Positions 8,917-17,088 of a stretch of 64,000 nt of DNA are shown here, piece by piece. The stretch is from Thermoleophilia bacterium (lineage in GTDB: Bacteria; Actinomycetota; Thermoleophilia; Gaiellales; Gaiellaceae): assembly GCA_020845695.1 (NCBI GenBank), contig JADLFG010000016.1:1-64000 (forward strand). The letters are read 5' to 3'. The notes below the pieces were generated by a model, which searched no databases, was not told where the DNA came from, and worked only from the letters and a program-made list of their open reading frames with translations. Made by a program: the position numbers and the translations under genes. Positions within the stretch are counted from its first letter, which is position 1. Every line of letters begins with the position of its first letter.

Positions 8917-9966
8917 GTGGCGATCGCCGTCACGACGCTCACCGACGGCGGCCAGACCGCCCTCCAGCTTGCCGAGCAGGTGGCGGCGTTCCTCGACGGG
9001 GCGCGGCGGACGCTCGGGCTCGCCCTGTACGACGTCCAGCTCGACGGCCCGGAGGCGGCGCCCGTCACCCGGGCGCTCACCGCGGCCGCGAGCCGGGGCG
9101 TCGCGGTCAGGGTCGCCTTCAACGTCGACCATCCGGGGCCGATCCCGGTGCCACCGCCCCCACGTCACGTGCCGGACCTGCTTGAGACGCTCCCCGTCGC
9201 GGCAAAGCCGATCCCGGGCGTACCCGACCTGATGCACCACAAGTACGCCGTCCGGGATGGGGAGAGCGTCCTGACCGGATCGGCGAACTGGACCGAGGAC
9301 GCCTGGACGCGTCAGGAGAACGTGCTCGCGCGGGTCGACTCGGCCGGGATCGCCGCTGCTTACGAACGGGACTTCGAGCAGCTCTGGCGGGGCGGCACCG
9401 TCGAGGGCTCCGGCGACGTCGACCCGCACCCGGTTGCTGTGAACGGGGCGACGGTTCGCGCGTGGTTCACCCTCGGTCGCGGCACGTCGCTGACCCACCG
9501 GATCGCCCGCAAGCTCGGCCGGGCGCGGCGCCGTGTCCGGATCTGCTCGCCCGTGATTACGTCCGGGCCGATCCTCGGCACGCTCGCGCAGATCGCCTCG
9601 GACGGGCGCGTCGACGTTGCCGGCGCCGTCGACGCACCCCAGGTCGCCCAGGTCGCCGAGCAGTGGCGCGAGAACGGGAACGCCGTCTGGAAGATCCCCC
9701 TGCTCGCGGCCGCGCTCGGTAACGCCGACTTCGCCGCCAAGCCGTCGACGCCGTGGCGCCCGGACTCCGTCCACGACTTCATGCACGCGAAGGTCACGGT
9801 CGCCGACAACACGGTCTTCCTCGGCAGCTTCAACCTCTCGCGGTCCGGCGAGTCGAACGCGGAGAACGTTCTCGAGATCGAGGATCCCGCGCTCGCCGAC
9901 CGGCTCGCCGCCTTCGTCGACGAGGTTCGCGCGCGCTACCCGCGCGCCGTCGTTCCCAGGCTGTAG
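8917..9966 (+). CDS. Phospholipase D-like domain protein with two HKD motifs
   Basis: A 349-aa protein with two PLD active-site motifs: HHKYAVRDG with GSANWT in the first half and HAKVTVAD with GSFNLS near the C terminus. Both HxKx4D and GSxN elements are intact, so one bilobed active site is expected. The family includes phospholipases, cardiolipin synthases and nucleases; this one has no membrane segment and no signal peptide. The GTG at 8917 is preferred because upstream in-frame sequence is antisense to the HerA-like gene. Repeats follow the stop codon. Confidence 0.85.
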   Translation: MAIAVTTLTDGGQTALQLAEQVAAFLDGARRTLGLALYDVQLDGPEAAPVTRALTAAASRGVAVRVAFNVDHPGPIPVPPPPRHVPDLLETLPVAAKPIPGVPDLMHHKYAVRDGESVLTGSANWTEDAWTRQENVLARVDSAGIAAAYERDFEQLWRGGTVEGSGDVDPHPVAVNGATVRAWFTLGRGTSLTHRIARKLGRARRRVRICSPVITSGPILGTLAQIASDGRVDVAGAVDAPQVAQVAEQWRENGNAVWKIPLLAAALGNADFAAKPSTPWRPDSVHDFMHAKVTVADNTVFLGSFNLSRSGESNAENVLEIEDPALADRLAAFVDEVRARYPRAVVPRL

Positions 9967-10216
9967 GGCGGGTCTCGAGAGGACTGCTCGGCGGGGGCGG
10001 GCGAGACAAGTCTCGCCCCTACGTGGTTTCCCGGCGCGGGGGCGTGGAGTCCCCCGGCGGGGGCCTCCCGTGTGCCGGGGGCGGGACGGGTCTCGCCCCT
10101 ACGTGGTGTTCCGGCGCGGGGGTTCCGGCGCGGGGTGCGGGGTTTTCCGGCATGGGCGGCGCGGGTCACCGGCCCGGTGCGGCAGGTGGCGTGCCGCGGC
10201 GGCGGCTAGTGGTGCA
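9967..10216. repeat. Non-coding stretch with tandem copies 1 and 2 of the family B hairpin
   Basis: This gap of about 250 bp contains no gene that I can support. It carries two direct copies, 80 bp apart, of a segment with a family B hairpin and the trailing sequence CTACGTGGT. Hairpin 1 is 9999-10007 / 10010-10018 and hairpin 2 is 10079-10087 / 10090-10098; each has a 9-bp stem, a 2-base loop and ends in CTAC. A CCGGCGCGGGGG element follows each copy. The hairpins lie between convergent genes and may act as terminators. Confidence 0.78.
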
Positions 10217-10621
10217 CTAGTGCGTCACGGCCCGCGGAAGGCTCTTCGCCTCCTCGATCCAGCGGGCGACCTGGCTCTCGACCGGCACCTGCCGCACGAG
10301 GTTGCGTGCCGCGTTCGCCTCGGCGAGCTTCGCCTGGAGGCTCGCCGCGTTGCGCTGCGCCAGCTCGGGCACCGAGTCGACGCCGGCCGCCTCGAGCAGC
10401 TCGGCGTACTGCTCGCCGACCCCGTCGATCCGGAACAGGTCGGCCTGGTTGACCCAGCGCAGGATCAGGGCGTCGCTGATCCCCGTCGCCTCCGCGAGGC
10501 CCTGACGCCCGCCGCGGTCTGCGCCACGCTCGAGCAGCCCCTCCGTCGTCGCGACGCCCGCCGCCCGGAGCTTCTCGGCGTACGCGGGCCCGATCCCCTC
10601 GACCTCGGTCAGTGGTGTCAT
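10217..10621 (-). CDS. DUF4332 helix-hairpin-helix protein
   Basis: A 134-aa protein starting at the ATG at 10621, which has GGAGGGG just upstream. The sequence has two helix-hairpin-helix-like segments (EVEGIGPAYAEKLRAAGV and FRIDGVGEQYAELLEAAGV) joined by helices, the pattern of DUF4332. Such domains resemble DNA-binding HhH units, but the family's function is not known to me. It lies 55 bp downstream of the aminotransferase gene and may be transcribed with it. Confidence 0.82.
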   Translation of the reverse strand: MTPLTEVEGIGPAYAEKLRAAGVATTEGLLERGADRGGRQGLAEATGISDALILRWVNQADLFRIDGVGEQYAELLEAAGVDSVPELAQRNAASLQAKLAEANAARNLVRQVPVESQVARWIEEAKSLPRAVTH

Positions 10622-10676
10622 CGCCCCTCCAGTCGGCCGCCAGGGGGCGGTCAGCCACCGCCCCGGGGCGGTCATT

Positions 10677-11951
10677 CTAGACGTGGCCGGTCGTGCCTTC
10701 GCCCGGCCGCGCCGCCGTCTCGGCCACGGCGCCCGCAACGCCGGCGAGCACCAGCTCGAGCTCCTCGTCGGAGAGCGAGAGCGGCGGCTCGATCAGGATC
10801 CTCGTGCGGTCGCAGAACGCGGTCATGACGAGCACGTCACGCCGCGCGCACGCGGTCACGATCGCGGCGGCCGCCAGCGGGCTCGGGGTGTGGAGCGCGA
10901 GCAGGAGCCCGCGGCCGCTCGCGCCCGTGACGACCGACGGGTACCGGCGTCCCAGCTCGCCGAGCGCGGCCATGACCCGCGTCCCCGCCCGTTCGGCCCG
11001 CTCGCAGAGCCTCTCGGTCTCGACGACGTCGAGCGTCGCGAGCGCGGCCGCGCAGGCGGGTGCGTTGCCGGCGGCCGACGAGGCCGACATCGGGACGCTG
11101 AGTCCGAGCCTGCCCCAGAGCCGCCGCCTGGCCACGACCGCCCCGATCGGCATCGCGCCGCCGCCGAGCGACTTCCCGACGAGGAGCAGGTCCGGGGCTG
11201 CGTCCTCGTGCTCGCACGCGAACAGCCGGCCGGTCTTGCCGATCCCCGTCTTGATCTCGTCGAAGACGAGCACGACCTCGCGGTGGCGGCAGACCTCGAC
11301 GAGCTCCCGCAGGTAGCCGTCCGGCGGCACGATCGCCCCGCTCTCGGCCTGGATCGGCTCCACGATCACGGCGCCGGTGGCGTCCCCGATCGCGGCCTCG
11401 ACGGCGGCCGCGTCGCCGAACGGGACGTGCGTGACGTCCCCGAGCAGCGGGCCGAAGCCGTCGCGCATCCCCGGCTCGGAGACGCCGAGGGCACCGAGCG
11501 TGAACCCGTGCCAGGCGCCGCGCGCGGCGACAACGCCCGGCTTCCCCGTCGCCAGCCGGACGAGCTTGAGCGCGCTGTCGACGGCCTCCGAGCCGCTCGA
11601 GACGACGAGGCTGCATTCGAGCTCGCCGGGCGTGACATACGCGAGCCGCTCGGCGAGACGGCTCGCCGCGTCGCCGAGGAACGGCCACGCGAACGGTCGG
11701 CCCGAGCGAAGCTCCCCGGTGACGGCCTCGACCACCCGCGGGTGGTTGTGCCCGACGTTGAGGTTGCCGTAGCCCGCGATGCAGTCGACGAGCCGCCGGC
11801 CGCTCGCGTCCCAGACGCTCGCGCCCTCGGCGCGGACGATGTCGAGGTCGAGCCCGAGGCGGCGCAGGAAGCGGACGTAGGGCGCGTTCGCGTAGCGCTC
11901 GACGCGCGCGACCCGCGCCGCGAACCCGCCGCCGTCCGCCGCCCCCGCCAC
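10677..11951 (-). CDS. Class III PLP-dependent aminotransferase
   Basis: A 424-aa fold-type I aminotransferase of class III (acetylornithine / GABA / putrescine / glutamate-semialdehyde group). It shows the substrate loop GYGNLNVGHNHP, the SSGSEAVDSALK cofactor segment, the VFDEIKTG aspartate that contacts the PLP ring nitrogen, and the Schiff-base lysine in LLVGKSLGGGAMPIG. The exact substrate cannot be assigned. Translation probably starts at the GTG at 11951, 18 bases after the isocitrate dehydrogenase stop, with GGAGG upstream, so the two genes form an operon. Confidence 0.88.
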   Translation of the reverse strand: MAGAADGGGFAARVARVERYANAPYVRFLRRLGLDLDIVRAEGASVWDASGRRLVDCIAGYGNLNVGHNHPRVVEAVTGELRSGRPFAWPFLGDAASRLAERLAYVTPGELECSLVVSSGSEAVDSALKLVRLATGKPGVVAARGAWHGFTLGALGVSEPGMRDGFGPLLGDVTHVPFGDAAAVEAAIGDATGAVIVEPIQAESGAIVPPDGYLRELVEVCRHREVVLVFDEIKTGIGKTGRLFACEHEDAAPDLLLVGKSLGGGAMPIGAVVARRRLWGRLGLSVPMSASSAAGNAPACAAALATLDVVETERLCERAERAGTRVMAALGELGRRYPSVVTGASGRGLLLALHTPSPLAAAAIVTACARRDVLVMTAFCDRTRILIEPPLSLSDEELELVLAGVAGAVAETAARPGEGTTGHV

Positions 11952-11969
11952 CGCCCGGGCCGTCCCTCC

Positions 11970-13436
11970 TCAGTCCTCGCCCTGCGCCTTCGTGAAGCCC
12001 TCCTCGCCGTGGAACTCCTGGAGCTTCTCGAGGTGCATCCAGCGGTGCGCCGAGCCGATCCGGCGCACCAGCTCGGCGATCTCGTCGTCGGCGAGCTCGG
12101 CGCCGTTCGTGGTCAGCGTGAAGCGGCAGAACCACTGGTCGATGCAGTCGGTCATCGCCCCCGTCGGCGGGTACACCCGCGTGCCGCGGTTCGAGATCGC
12201 CTTCAGCCGCAGGCGGGTCCCCTCGGCCGCCCGCTCGAGGCTGTGGCCGAGCTCCTGCGAGCCGAGCCCCGACTCGACGAACACGTCCACCCCGACGACG
12301 CGTCGCGACGGCTCCGAGACGAAGTCGGGGGCTGCGGAGACGCTCGGGAGCCGCAGCGGCTTGTAGTCGCGCGCCTGCCAGCCGGCGGGAGTCTCGCCGA
12401 GGTTCGCGATCACGGCCTCCGTGAAGGCCGTGGTCGAGAGCGCGGAGCCGTCGTCACCCGCGATGTCGCGGGTCGTCTTGCCCTGCTCGAGCGTCGCGAG
12501 CAGGGCGCCCTCGACCGCCGCCGCCGGCTCGAACTCACCCAGGTGGCGGAGCATCATCACCGCGGACAGGATCAGCGCCGTCGGGTTGATCACGTTCTTG
12601 CCCGCGTACTTCGGCGCCGAGCCGTGCACCGCCTCGAAGATCGCGACCTCGGAGCCGATGTTCGCCGAGGGCGCGAAGCCGAGCCCGCCGACGAGCGCCG
12701 AGGACTCGTCCGAGATGATGTCCCCGTTCATGTTCGTCGTCACGATCACGTCGAACTGCTCGGGCCGCTTCACGAGCTGGTGGGCGCAGTTGTCGATGAT
12801 GATGTGCTGGGCCTCGAGCTCCGGGTACTCCGGCGCGATCTCCTCGAACGTGCGCTTGAGCAGACCCTCGGTCAGCTTCATGATGTTCGACTTGGTCGCG
12901 CAGTGCACGAGCGTCCTGCCCTCCGCGCGGGCGAGCTCGAACGCGAGCCGCACGATCTTCTCGCAGCCCTTGCGCGAGATCAGCTTCAGGCACTGGGCGA
13001 CGCCCGGCGTCTGCATGTGCTCGATCCCCGCGTAGAGGTCCTCGACGTTCTCGCGGACGACGACGAGGTCGATGCCGCGTCCGGAGTACGGGGTCGCGAT
13101 CCCGGGCAGCTCGCGGGCAGGGCGGATGTTCCCGTACGTCTCGAACAGCTTGCGCAGCGTCACGTTCGCGCTCTTCTCGCCGAAGCCGACCGGGGTCTCG
13201 AGCGGCCCCTTGAGCGCGACCCGCGTCTTGCGGATCGACTCGATCGTGTCGTCGGGGACGCCGGTCGCGAGCCCCTGCTCGAACACGCTCGCGCCCGCCT
13301 GGCGCTCCTCCCACTCGACCCGCGCGCCCGCCGCCTCGACGATCTGCCGCGCGGAGTCGACCACCTCCGGCCCGATGCCGTCGCCCGGGATCAGCGTGAC
13401 GAGCTTCGCCCCGGACGCCGTCGTGTGAAACTCCAT
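11970..13436 (-). CDS. icd: NADP-type isocitrate dehydrogenase, long Thermus-like form
   Basis: A 488-aa isocitrate/isopropylmalate dehydrogenase-family enzyme that oxidatively decarboxylates isocitrate to 2-oxoglutarate in the TCA cycle. Visible features are LIPGDGIGPEV at the N terminus, the substrate-binding KSANVTLRK and NIRPARELPG region, VVRENVEDLYAGIEH, the metal-binding NMNGDIISDE region and HGSAPKYAGKNVINP. Residues about 340-488 form a C-terminal extension like that of the ~496-aa Thermus enzyme, absent from E. coli Icd. It is the first gene of a two- or three-gene minus-strand operon. Confidence 0.92.
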   Translation of the reverse strand: MEFHTTASGAKLVTLIPGDGIGPEVVDSARQIVEAAGARVEWEERQAGASVFEQGLATGVPDDTIESIRKTRVALKGPLETPVGFGEKSANVTLRKLFETYGNIRPARELPGIATPYSGRGIDLVVVRENVEDLYAGIEHMQTPGVAQCLKLISRKGCEKIVRLAFELARAEGRTLVHCATKSNIMKLTEGLLKRTFEEIAPEYPELEAQHIIIDNCAHQLVKRPEQFDVIVTTNMNGDIISDESSALVGGLGFAPSANIGSEVAIFEAVHGSAPKYAGKNVINPTALILSAVMMLRHLGEFEPAAAVEGALLATLEQGKTTRDIAGDDGSALSTTAFTEAVIANLGETPAGWQARDYKPLRLPSVSAAPDFVSEPSRRVVGVDVFVESGLGSQELGHSLERAAEGTRLRLKAISNRGTRVYPPTGAMTDCIDQWFCRFTLTTNGAELADDEIAELVRRIGSAHRWMHLEKLQEFHGEEGFTKAQGED

Positions 13437-13479
13437 GAATCTCCCTTCGCCGTGAACCCGCGACGTAACCTACCTTCCC

Positions 13480-14460
13480 GTGACCGGTGAGCGGAGCATC
13501 GAGATTGACGGTCTCGTGCGCGAGTTCAAGGGTGGCATCCGCGCCGTCGACGGCGTCGACCTGCGCGTCGAGCCCGGCGAGATCTACGGCTTCCTCGGGC
13601 CGAACGGTGCCGGCAAGTCGACGACCGTCCTGATCCTGACCACACTCCTGCCCCCGACCGCCGGGCGTGCCCGGGTCGCCGGGCACGACGTCGTCGCGGA
13701 GGGCCCCGCCGTCCGGGCCGCGATCGGGGCGGCGCTCCAGGAGGCGGCGCTCGACCCGGTCCTGACCGGCCGCGAGCACCTGCACCTCCAGTGCGCGCTC
13801 CATGGCCTCGACCGCGCCGAGCGCCGCCACCGCGCCGACGAGCTGCTCGAGCGGGTCGGCCTCGCCGAGGCGGGCGGTCGCAAGGTCGGCGGCTACTCGG
13901 GCGGGATGAAGCGCCGGCTCGACCTGGCGCTCGCGCTCGTCCATCGTCCCCGGATCCTGTTCCTGGACGAGCCGACGACCGGGCTCGACCCGCAGAGCCG
14001 AAGCGCGCTCTGGGCGGAGGTCGGCCGGCTCGCGCACGATGAGGGCGTGACCGTCTTCCTGACCACGCAGTACCTCGAGGAGGCGGACGTCCTCGCCGAC
14101 CGGGTCGGGATCATCGACCACGGGCGCATCGTCGCCACCGGCACGCCGGCGGCGCTGAAGGCCGAGATCGGACGCCCGCGGCTCGAGGCGATCCCTGCCA
14201 GCGACGCCGATCGTGCCGCGGTCGCGGCGGCGCTGGCCGGCTTCGGCGAGCCCTGCGCCGGCTCGCCGCGCGCGGTCGCCGTCAGGCTCGATCGCGGCGC
14301 CGAGGGCCTCGCGGGCGCGGTCCGGGCGCTCGACGCAGCCGGCCTGCGCGTCGCCGACCTCCAGCTCCACGCTCCCTCCCTCGACGACGTCTTTCTCGCG
14401 AAGACGGGGCGCACGCTCGAGGGGGCGACCGAGGAGGAACCGACCGCGGCCGCGACGTGA
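13480..14460 (+). CDS. ABC exporter ATP-binding protein (DrrA-like)
   Basis: A 326-aa ATPase with Walker A GPNGAGKST, signature YSGGMKRR, Walker B RILFLDEPTTGLD and the H-loop region TTQYLEEAD. The C-terminal ~90 residues match the extension of drug-resistance type (DrrA/NodI) ATPases. It starts with GTG at 13480 and its stop overlaps the start of the first permease by 4 bp (GTGA). The complex probably exports a hydrophobic compound or lipid; the substrate is unknown. Confidence 0.92.
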   Translation: MTGERSIEIDGLVREFKGGIRAVDGVDLRVEPGEIYGFLGPNGAGKSTTVLILTTLLPPTAGRARVAGHDVVAEGPAVRAAIGAALQEAALDPVLTGREHLHLQCALHGLDRAERRHRADELLERVGLAEAGGRKVGGYSGGMKRRLDLALALVHRPRILFLDEPTTGLDPQSRSALWAEVGRLAHDEGVTVFLTTQYLEEADVLADRVGIIDHGRIVATGTPAALKAEIGRPRLEAIPASDADRAAVAAALAGFGEPCAGSPRAVAVRLDRGAEGLAGAVRALDAAGLRVADLQLHAPSLDDVFLAKTGRTLEGATEEEPTAAAT

Positions 14461-15236
14461 GCGCGCTCCCCGTCGAGCAGGTCGCGAGCCTCGCCGCGCG
14501 CTCGATCGTGCGCACGTTCCGCCAGCCCGCGCACGTCTTCCCGGCGCTCGCCTTCCCGCTGATCCTGCTCTCGGTCAACGCGGCCGGCCTCGACCGCGCG
14601 ACCAGGTTGCCCGGCTTCCCGGCGGACTCCTACCTCGACTTCGCGCTCGGCTTCGCGTTCATGCAGGGAGCCCTGTTCACGACGACGAACGCGGGCACCG
14701 ATCTCGCCCGGGACATCCAGACGGGCTTCCTGAGCCGGCTCGCCCTCACCCCGATCCGCGGCGGCGCGCTGCTCGCCGGCCACCTGGCGGGCGCGGTCAC
14801 GATGGGGCTCGTCCAGTCGCTCGTCTACCTCGGCGTCGGGCTCGCGGCCGGCGTGAGGCTCGAGGCGGGGGCGGGCGGTGCCGCGGTACTCGTCCTGCTC
14901 GCCATCCTGGTCGCGATCGGCTTCGGCGCGCTCGGCGCGATGCTCGCGCTGCGAACCGGCTCGGGCGAGGCGATCCAGGCGTCCTTCCCGATCTTCTTCG
15001 CGTTCCTGTTCCTCTCCTCGATGAACATCCCGCGGAACCTGATGGACGTCGACTGGTTTCGCACCGTCGCCACCTACAACCCGATCTCGTACCTGATCGA
15101 GGGGCTGCGCAGCCTGATCATCGCCGGCTGGGACGGGCAGGCGCTCGCGCTCGGGTTCGCGGTCGCGGTCGCGATCGCCGCGCTCGGCCTGGGAGGCGCC
15201 GTGCTCGCCCTGCGCGTGAGGCTGACGCGGACGTGA
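14457..15236 (+). CDS. ABC-2 type permease, subunit 1
   Basis: A 259-aa integral membrane protein with about six hydrophobic segments (for example HVFPALAFPLILLSV, AAVLVLLAILVAIGFGAL and the final AVAVAIAALGLGGAVLAL) and the ABC-2 element NPISYLIEGLRSLI before the last helix. Both of its ends overlap neighbouring genes by 4 bp, indicating translational coupling with the ATPase and the second permease. Confidence 0.9.
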   Translation: MSALPVEQVASLAARSIVRTFRQPAHVFPALAFPLILLSVNAAGLDRATRLPGFPADSYLDFALGFAFMQGALFTTTNAGTDLARDIQTGFLSRLALTPIRGGALLAGHLAGAVTMGLVQSLVYLGVGLAAGVRLEAGAGGAAVLVLLAILVAIGFGALGAMLALRTGSGEAIQASFPIFFAFLFLSSMNIPRNLMDVDWFRTVATYNPISYLIEGLRSLIIAGWDGQALALGFAVAVAIAALGLGGAVLALRVRLTRT

Positions 15237-16006
15237 GCGCGCGCGACCGCTCCGTCGCCCTCGCAGTCGCGTGGCGCAACCTGCACACGTACTTCACGAG
15301 CCCGTCGCTCATCCTGCCCGGGCTGTTCTTCCCGCTGCTCTTCTTCGTGGCGTTCGCCGGCGGCCTGCCGGCGGTGTCGCGGCTGCCCGGCTTCGACTAC
15401 CCGGCCGGCTACACCTCGTTCCAGTACGTGTTCGTGCTGCTCCAGTCGGCCGCGTTCGGGGGCGTCTTCACGGGCTTCTCGATCGCGCGCGACTTCGAGG
15501 GCGGCTTCGCCCGCCGCCTGCTCCTGGCCGCTCCGCGCCGCAGCGCCGTGCTGGCCGGGTACGGGCTCGCGGCGCTCTGCCGCTGGGCGTTCACGGGCTC
15601 GATCGTGACGGCGGTCGCGCTCGTCGCGGGCATGGAGGTCGGCGGCGGCCTCGTCGACCTGTTCGGGCTGTTCGCGCTGGCCGTGCTGCTGAACGTGGCC
15701 GCGCTCCTCTGGGCTGGCGGGGTCGCGATGCGGCTGCGCACGATCCAGGCGGGCCCGCTGATGCAGGTGCCGGTCTTCATCCTGCTCTTCCTCGCCCCCG
15801 TCTACGTACCGCTCGACCTGCTCGCGGGCTGGATCCACGCGGTCGCGACGGTGAACCCGGTCACGTACGTGCTCGCCGCGGGCCGGGGGCTGCTCGCCGG
15901 CGACCCGGTGCACGCCGCGCTCGCGTTCGGCCTCGTGCTGGCGCTCCTCGCCGCCCTGCTCGTGTGGGCGGCGAGGAGCCTGCGTGGCGCCGAGCGGGCG
16001 GGGTGA
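15233..16006 (+). CDS. ABC-2 type permease, subunit 2
   Basis: A 257-aa permease whose start, GTG at 15233, overlaps the stop of the first permease by 4 bp. It carries the same family hallmarks (SLILPGLFFPLLFFVAFAGG, NPVTYVLAAGRGLL) but is clearly diverged from subunit 1, so the exporter probably has a heterodimeric membrane part. The DrrA-like ATPase with two distinct permeases resembles multidrug or natural-product efflux systems. Confidence 0.88.
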   Translation: MSARDRSVALAVAWRNLHTYFTSPSLILPGLFFPLLFFVAFAGGLPAVSRLPGFDYPAGYTSFQYVFVLLQSAAFGGVFTGFSIARDFEGGFARRLLLAAPRRSAVLAGYGLAALCRWAFTGSIVTAVALVAGMEVGGGLVDLFGLFALAVLLNVAALLWAGGVAMRLRTIQAGPLMQVPVFILLFLAPVYVPLDLLAGWIHAVATVNPVTYVLAAGRGLLAGDPVHAALAFGLVLALLAALLVWAARSLRGAERAG

Positions 16007-16018
16007 CGCGCGGCCTCG

Positions 16019-16342
16019 TCAGCCGTCGTCGCCGGTCTCTCCGCCCGCGTCCGAATCCGCCTCGACGGTCACGACCGAGAAGTCCGCGGCGAGCCGCACG
16101 TCGACCGTGCCGCCGTCCGCCTTTCGCACCTCGACCTCCCACACCGCGCCGTCTTCTGAGTCGCGCTCGACCGATCCGGCCTCGCCCCCGCCCAGGTGGG
16201 CGAGGGCGGCCGCACGGGCGCGGTCGGCCGCGGCACTGGTCTCCGAGCCTCCCCCGGCGCCGGCGAGCGCGGCTCCTCCGGCGGCGAGCCCGCCCAAGGC
16301 GATGAGCCCCGTGCCGAGCGTGATCCTGCGTTTCCTGGTCAT
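16019..16342 (-). CDS. Small exported PepSY-domain protein
   Basis: A 107-aa protein starting at the ATG at 16342, preceded by a strong GAGGAGG. An N-terminal hydrophobic segment (LGTGLIALGGLAAGGAALAG) acts as a signal peptide or anchor. The rest (AAALAHLGGGEAGSVERDSEDG, VWEVEVRKADGGTVDVRLAADF) is a PepSY fold, often found in extracytoplasmic inhibitors and in partners of two-component systems. It lies 11 bp downstream of the secreted-protein gene and behind the sensor kinase operon, so it is probably part of the same regulated group. Confidence 0.82.
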   Translation of the reverse strand: MTRKRRITLGTGLIALGGLAAGGAALAGAGGGSETSAAADRARAAALAHLGGGEAGSVERDSEDGAVWEVEVRKADGGTVDVRLAADFSVVTVEADSDAGGETGDDG

Positions 16343-16353
16343 CGTTCCTCCTC

Positions 16354-17052
16354 TCAGCGGTGGACGACGCCGACGAGCTTCGTCCACGCGACCTCGCCCT
16401 TCGTTGCCCGGGCCTCGATCAGGCCGATCCCGGGCGCGTAGAGCTTGCGCTCGAAGACGCCGGGCGTGAGCGGCGTCCACTCGCGCGTCAGCAGCACGTC
16501 CGCGAACGTGCCGTAGGGCACCGTCCGCTCCTCGAGCGTGCGGAGCACCTGCGCCGTGTCCTCGGCGTGGCCCGGGTAGTACTCCTGGTGGTAGACCGTG
16601 CCCGCGGCCGGCTGCGCGAGCATCACGATCCCGGCCTCGGCGCCGTCGACGCCCGCCTGCCAGGAGCCGTCGCTCTCGACCCAGCGGCCGCCGACGTAGT
16701 CGAAGGAGGCCTCGCCGAGGTACCAGACGTTGCCGTCCGCGTCCTGCGCGTACCAGTCTCTTGTGCGCTCGACGGGCCTGCCGCGGGCCGTGACGGTGTC
16801 GAGGACGACGACGCACTCGACCCCCAGGATCGTCTTTGTCTTCCGCGTCACCGCGACCCGGTCGTGCTCGATGATCCCCTCCGACACGCCTTCGTAGTGG
16901 TAGACGGTGCCGGGCACGAGCGGGAGGTAGGGGTTGTCGACCCCGCGCACGAAGCTGGCCGGGTCGAAGACGGGTGTGGCCGCCGCCGCGCCGCTCGCGA
17001 CGGCGAGGGTTGCCGCGAGCGCGGCGACGGTGGTCAGCAGGGATGCTCGCAT
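16354..17052 (-). CDS. Secreted protein of unknown function in a two-component-system cluster
   Basis: A 232-aa protein with a signal peptide (RASLLTTVAALAATLAVASGAAAA). The mature part begins with FDPASFVRGVDNPYLPLVPGT and is rich in aromatic and beta-forming residues; I do not recognise a named domain. It starts at an ATG with AAAGGAG upstream. A pair of CTCTCAY 7-mers just upstream, shared with the response-regulator promoter, suggests that it is a target of that regulator. Confidence 0.75.
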   Translation of the reverse strand: MRASLLTTVAALAATLAVASGAAAATPVFDPASFVRGVDNPYLPLVPGTVYHYEGVSEGIIEHDRVAVTRKTKTILGVECVVVLDTVTARGRPVERTRDWYAQDADGNVWYLGEASFDYVGGRWVESDGSWQAGVDGAEAGIVMLAQPAAGTVYHQEYYPGHAEDTAQVLRTLEERTVPYGTFADVLLTREWTPLTPGVFERKLYAPGIGLIEARATKGEVAWTKLVGVVHR

Positions 17053-17088
17053 CGGTCGCTCCTTTCGCCGGTCTTGCCGGAACGGACG

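Noticed and set aside
9999..10102. Possible CRISPR array from the two direct repeats 80 bp apart
   Set aside because: Only two units, palindromic with near-identical flanks, no spacers and no cas genes; they belong to a dispersed hairpin family.
10206..10220. Small palindrome CTAGTG-GTG-CACTAG at the DUF4332 gene end
   Set aside because: A 6-bp stem overlapping a stop codon is too weak to call a terminator or site.
10683..13490. 935-codon plus-strand frame opposite the aminotransferase and isocitrate dehydrogenase
   Set aside because: It spans two well-supported minus-strand genes and has no recognisable domain; long antisense frames are expected at this GC content.
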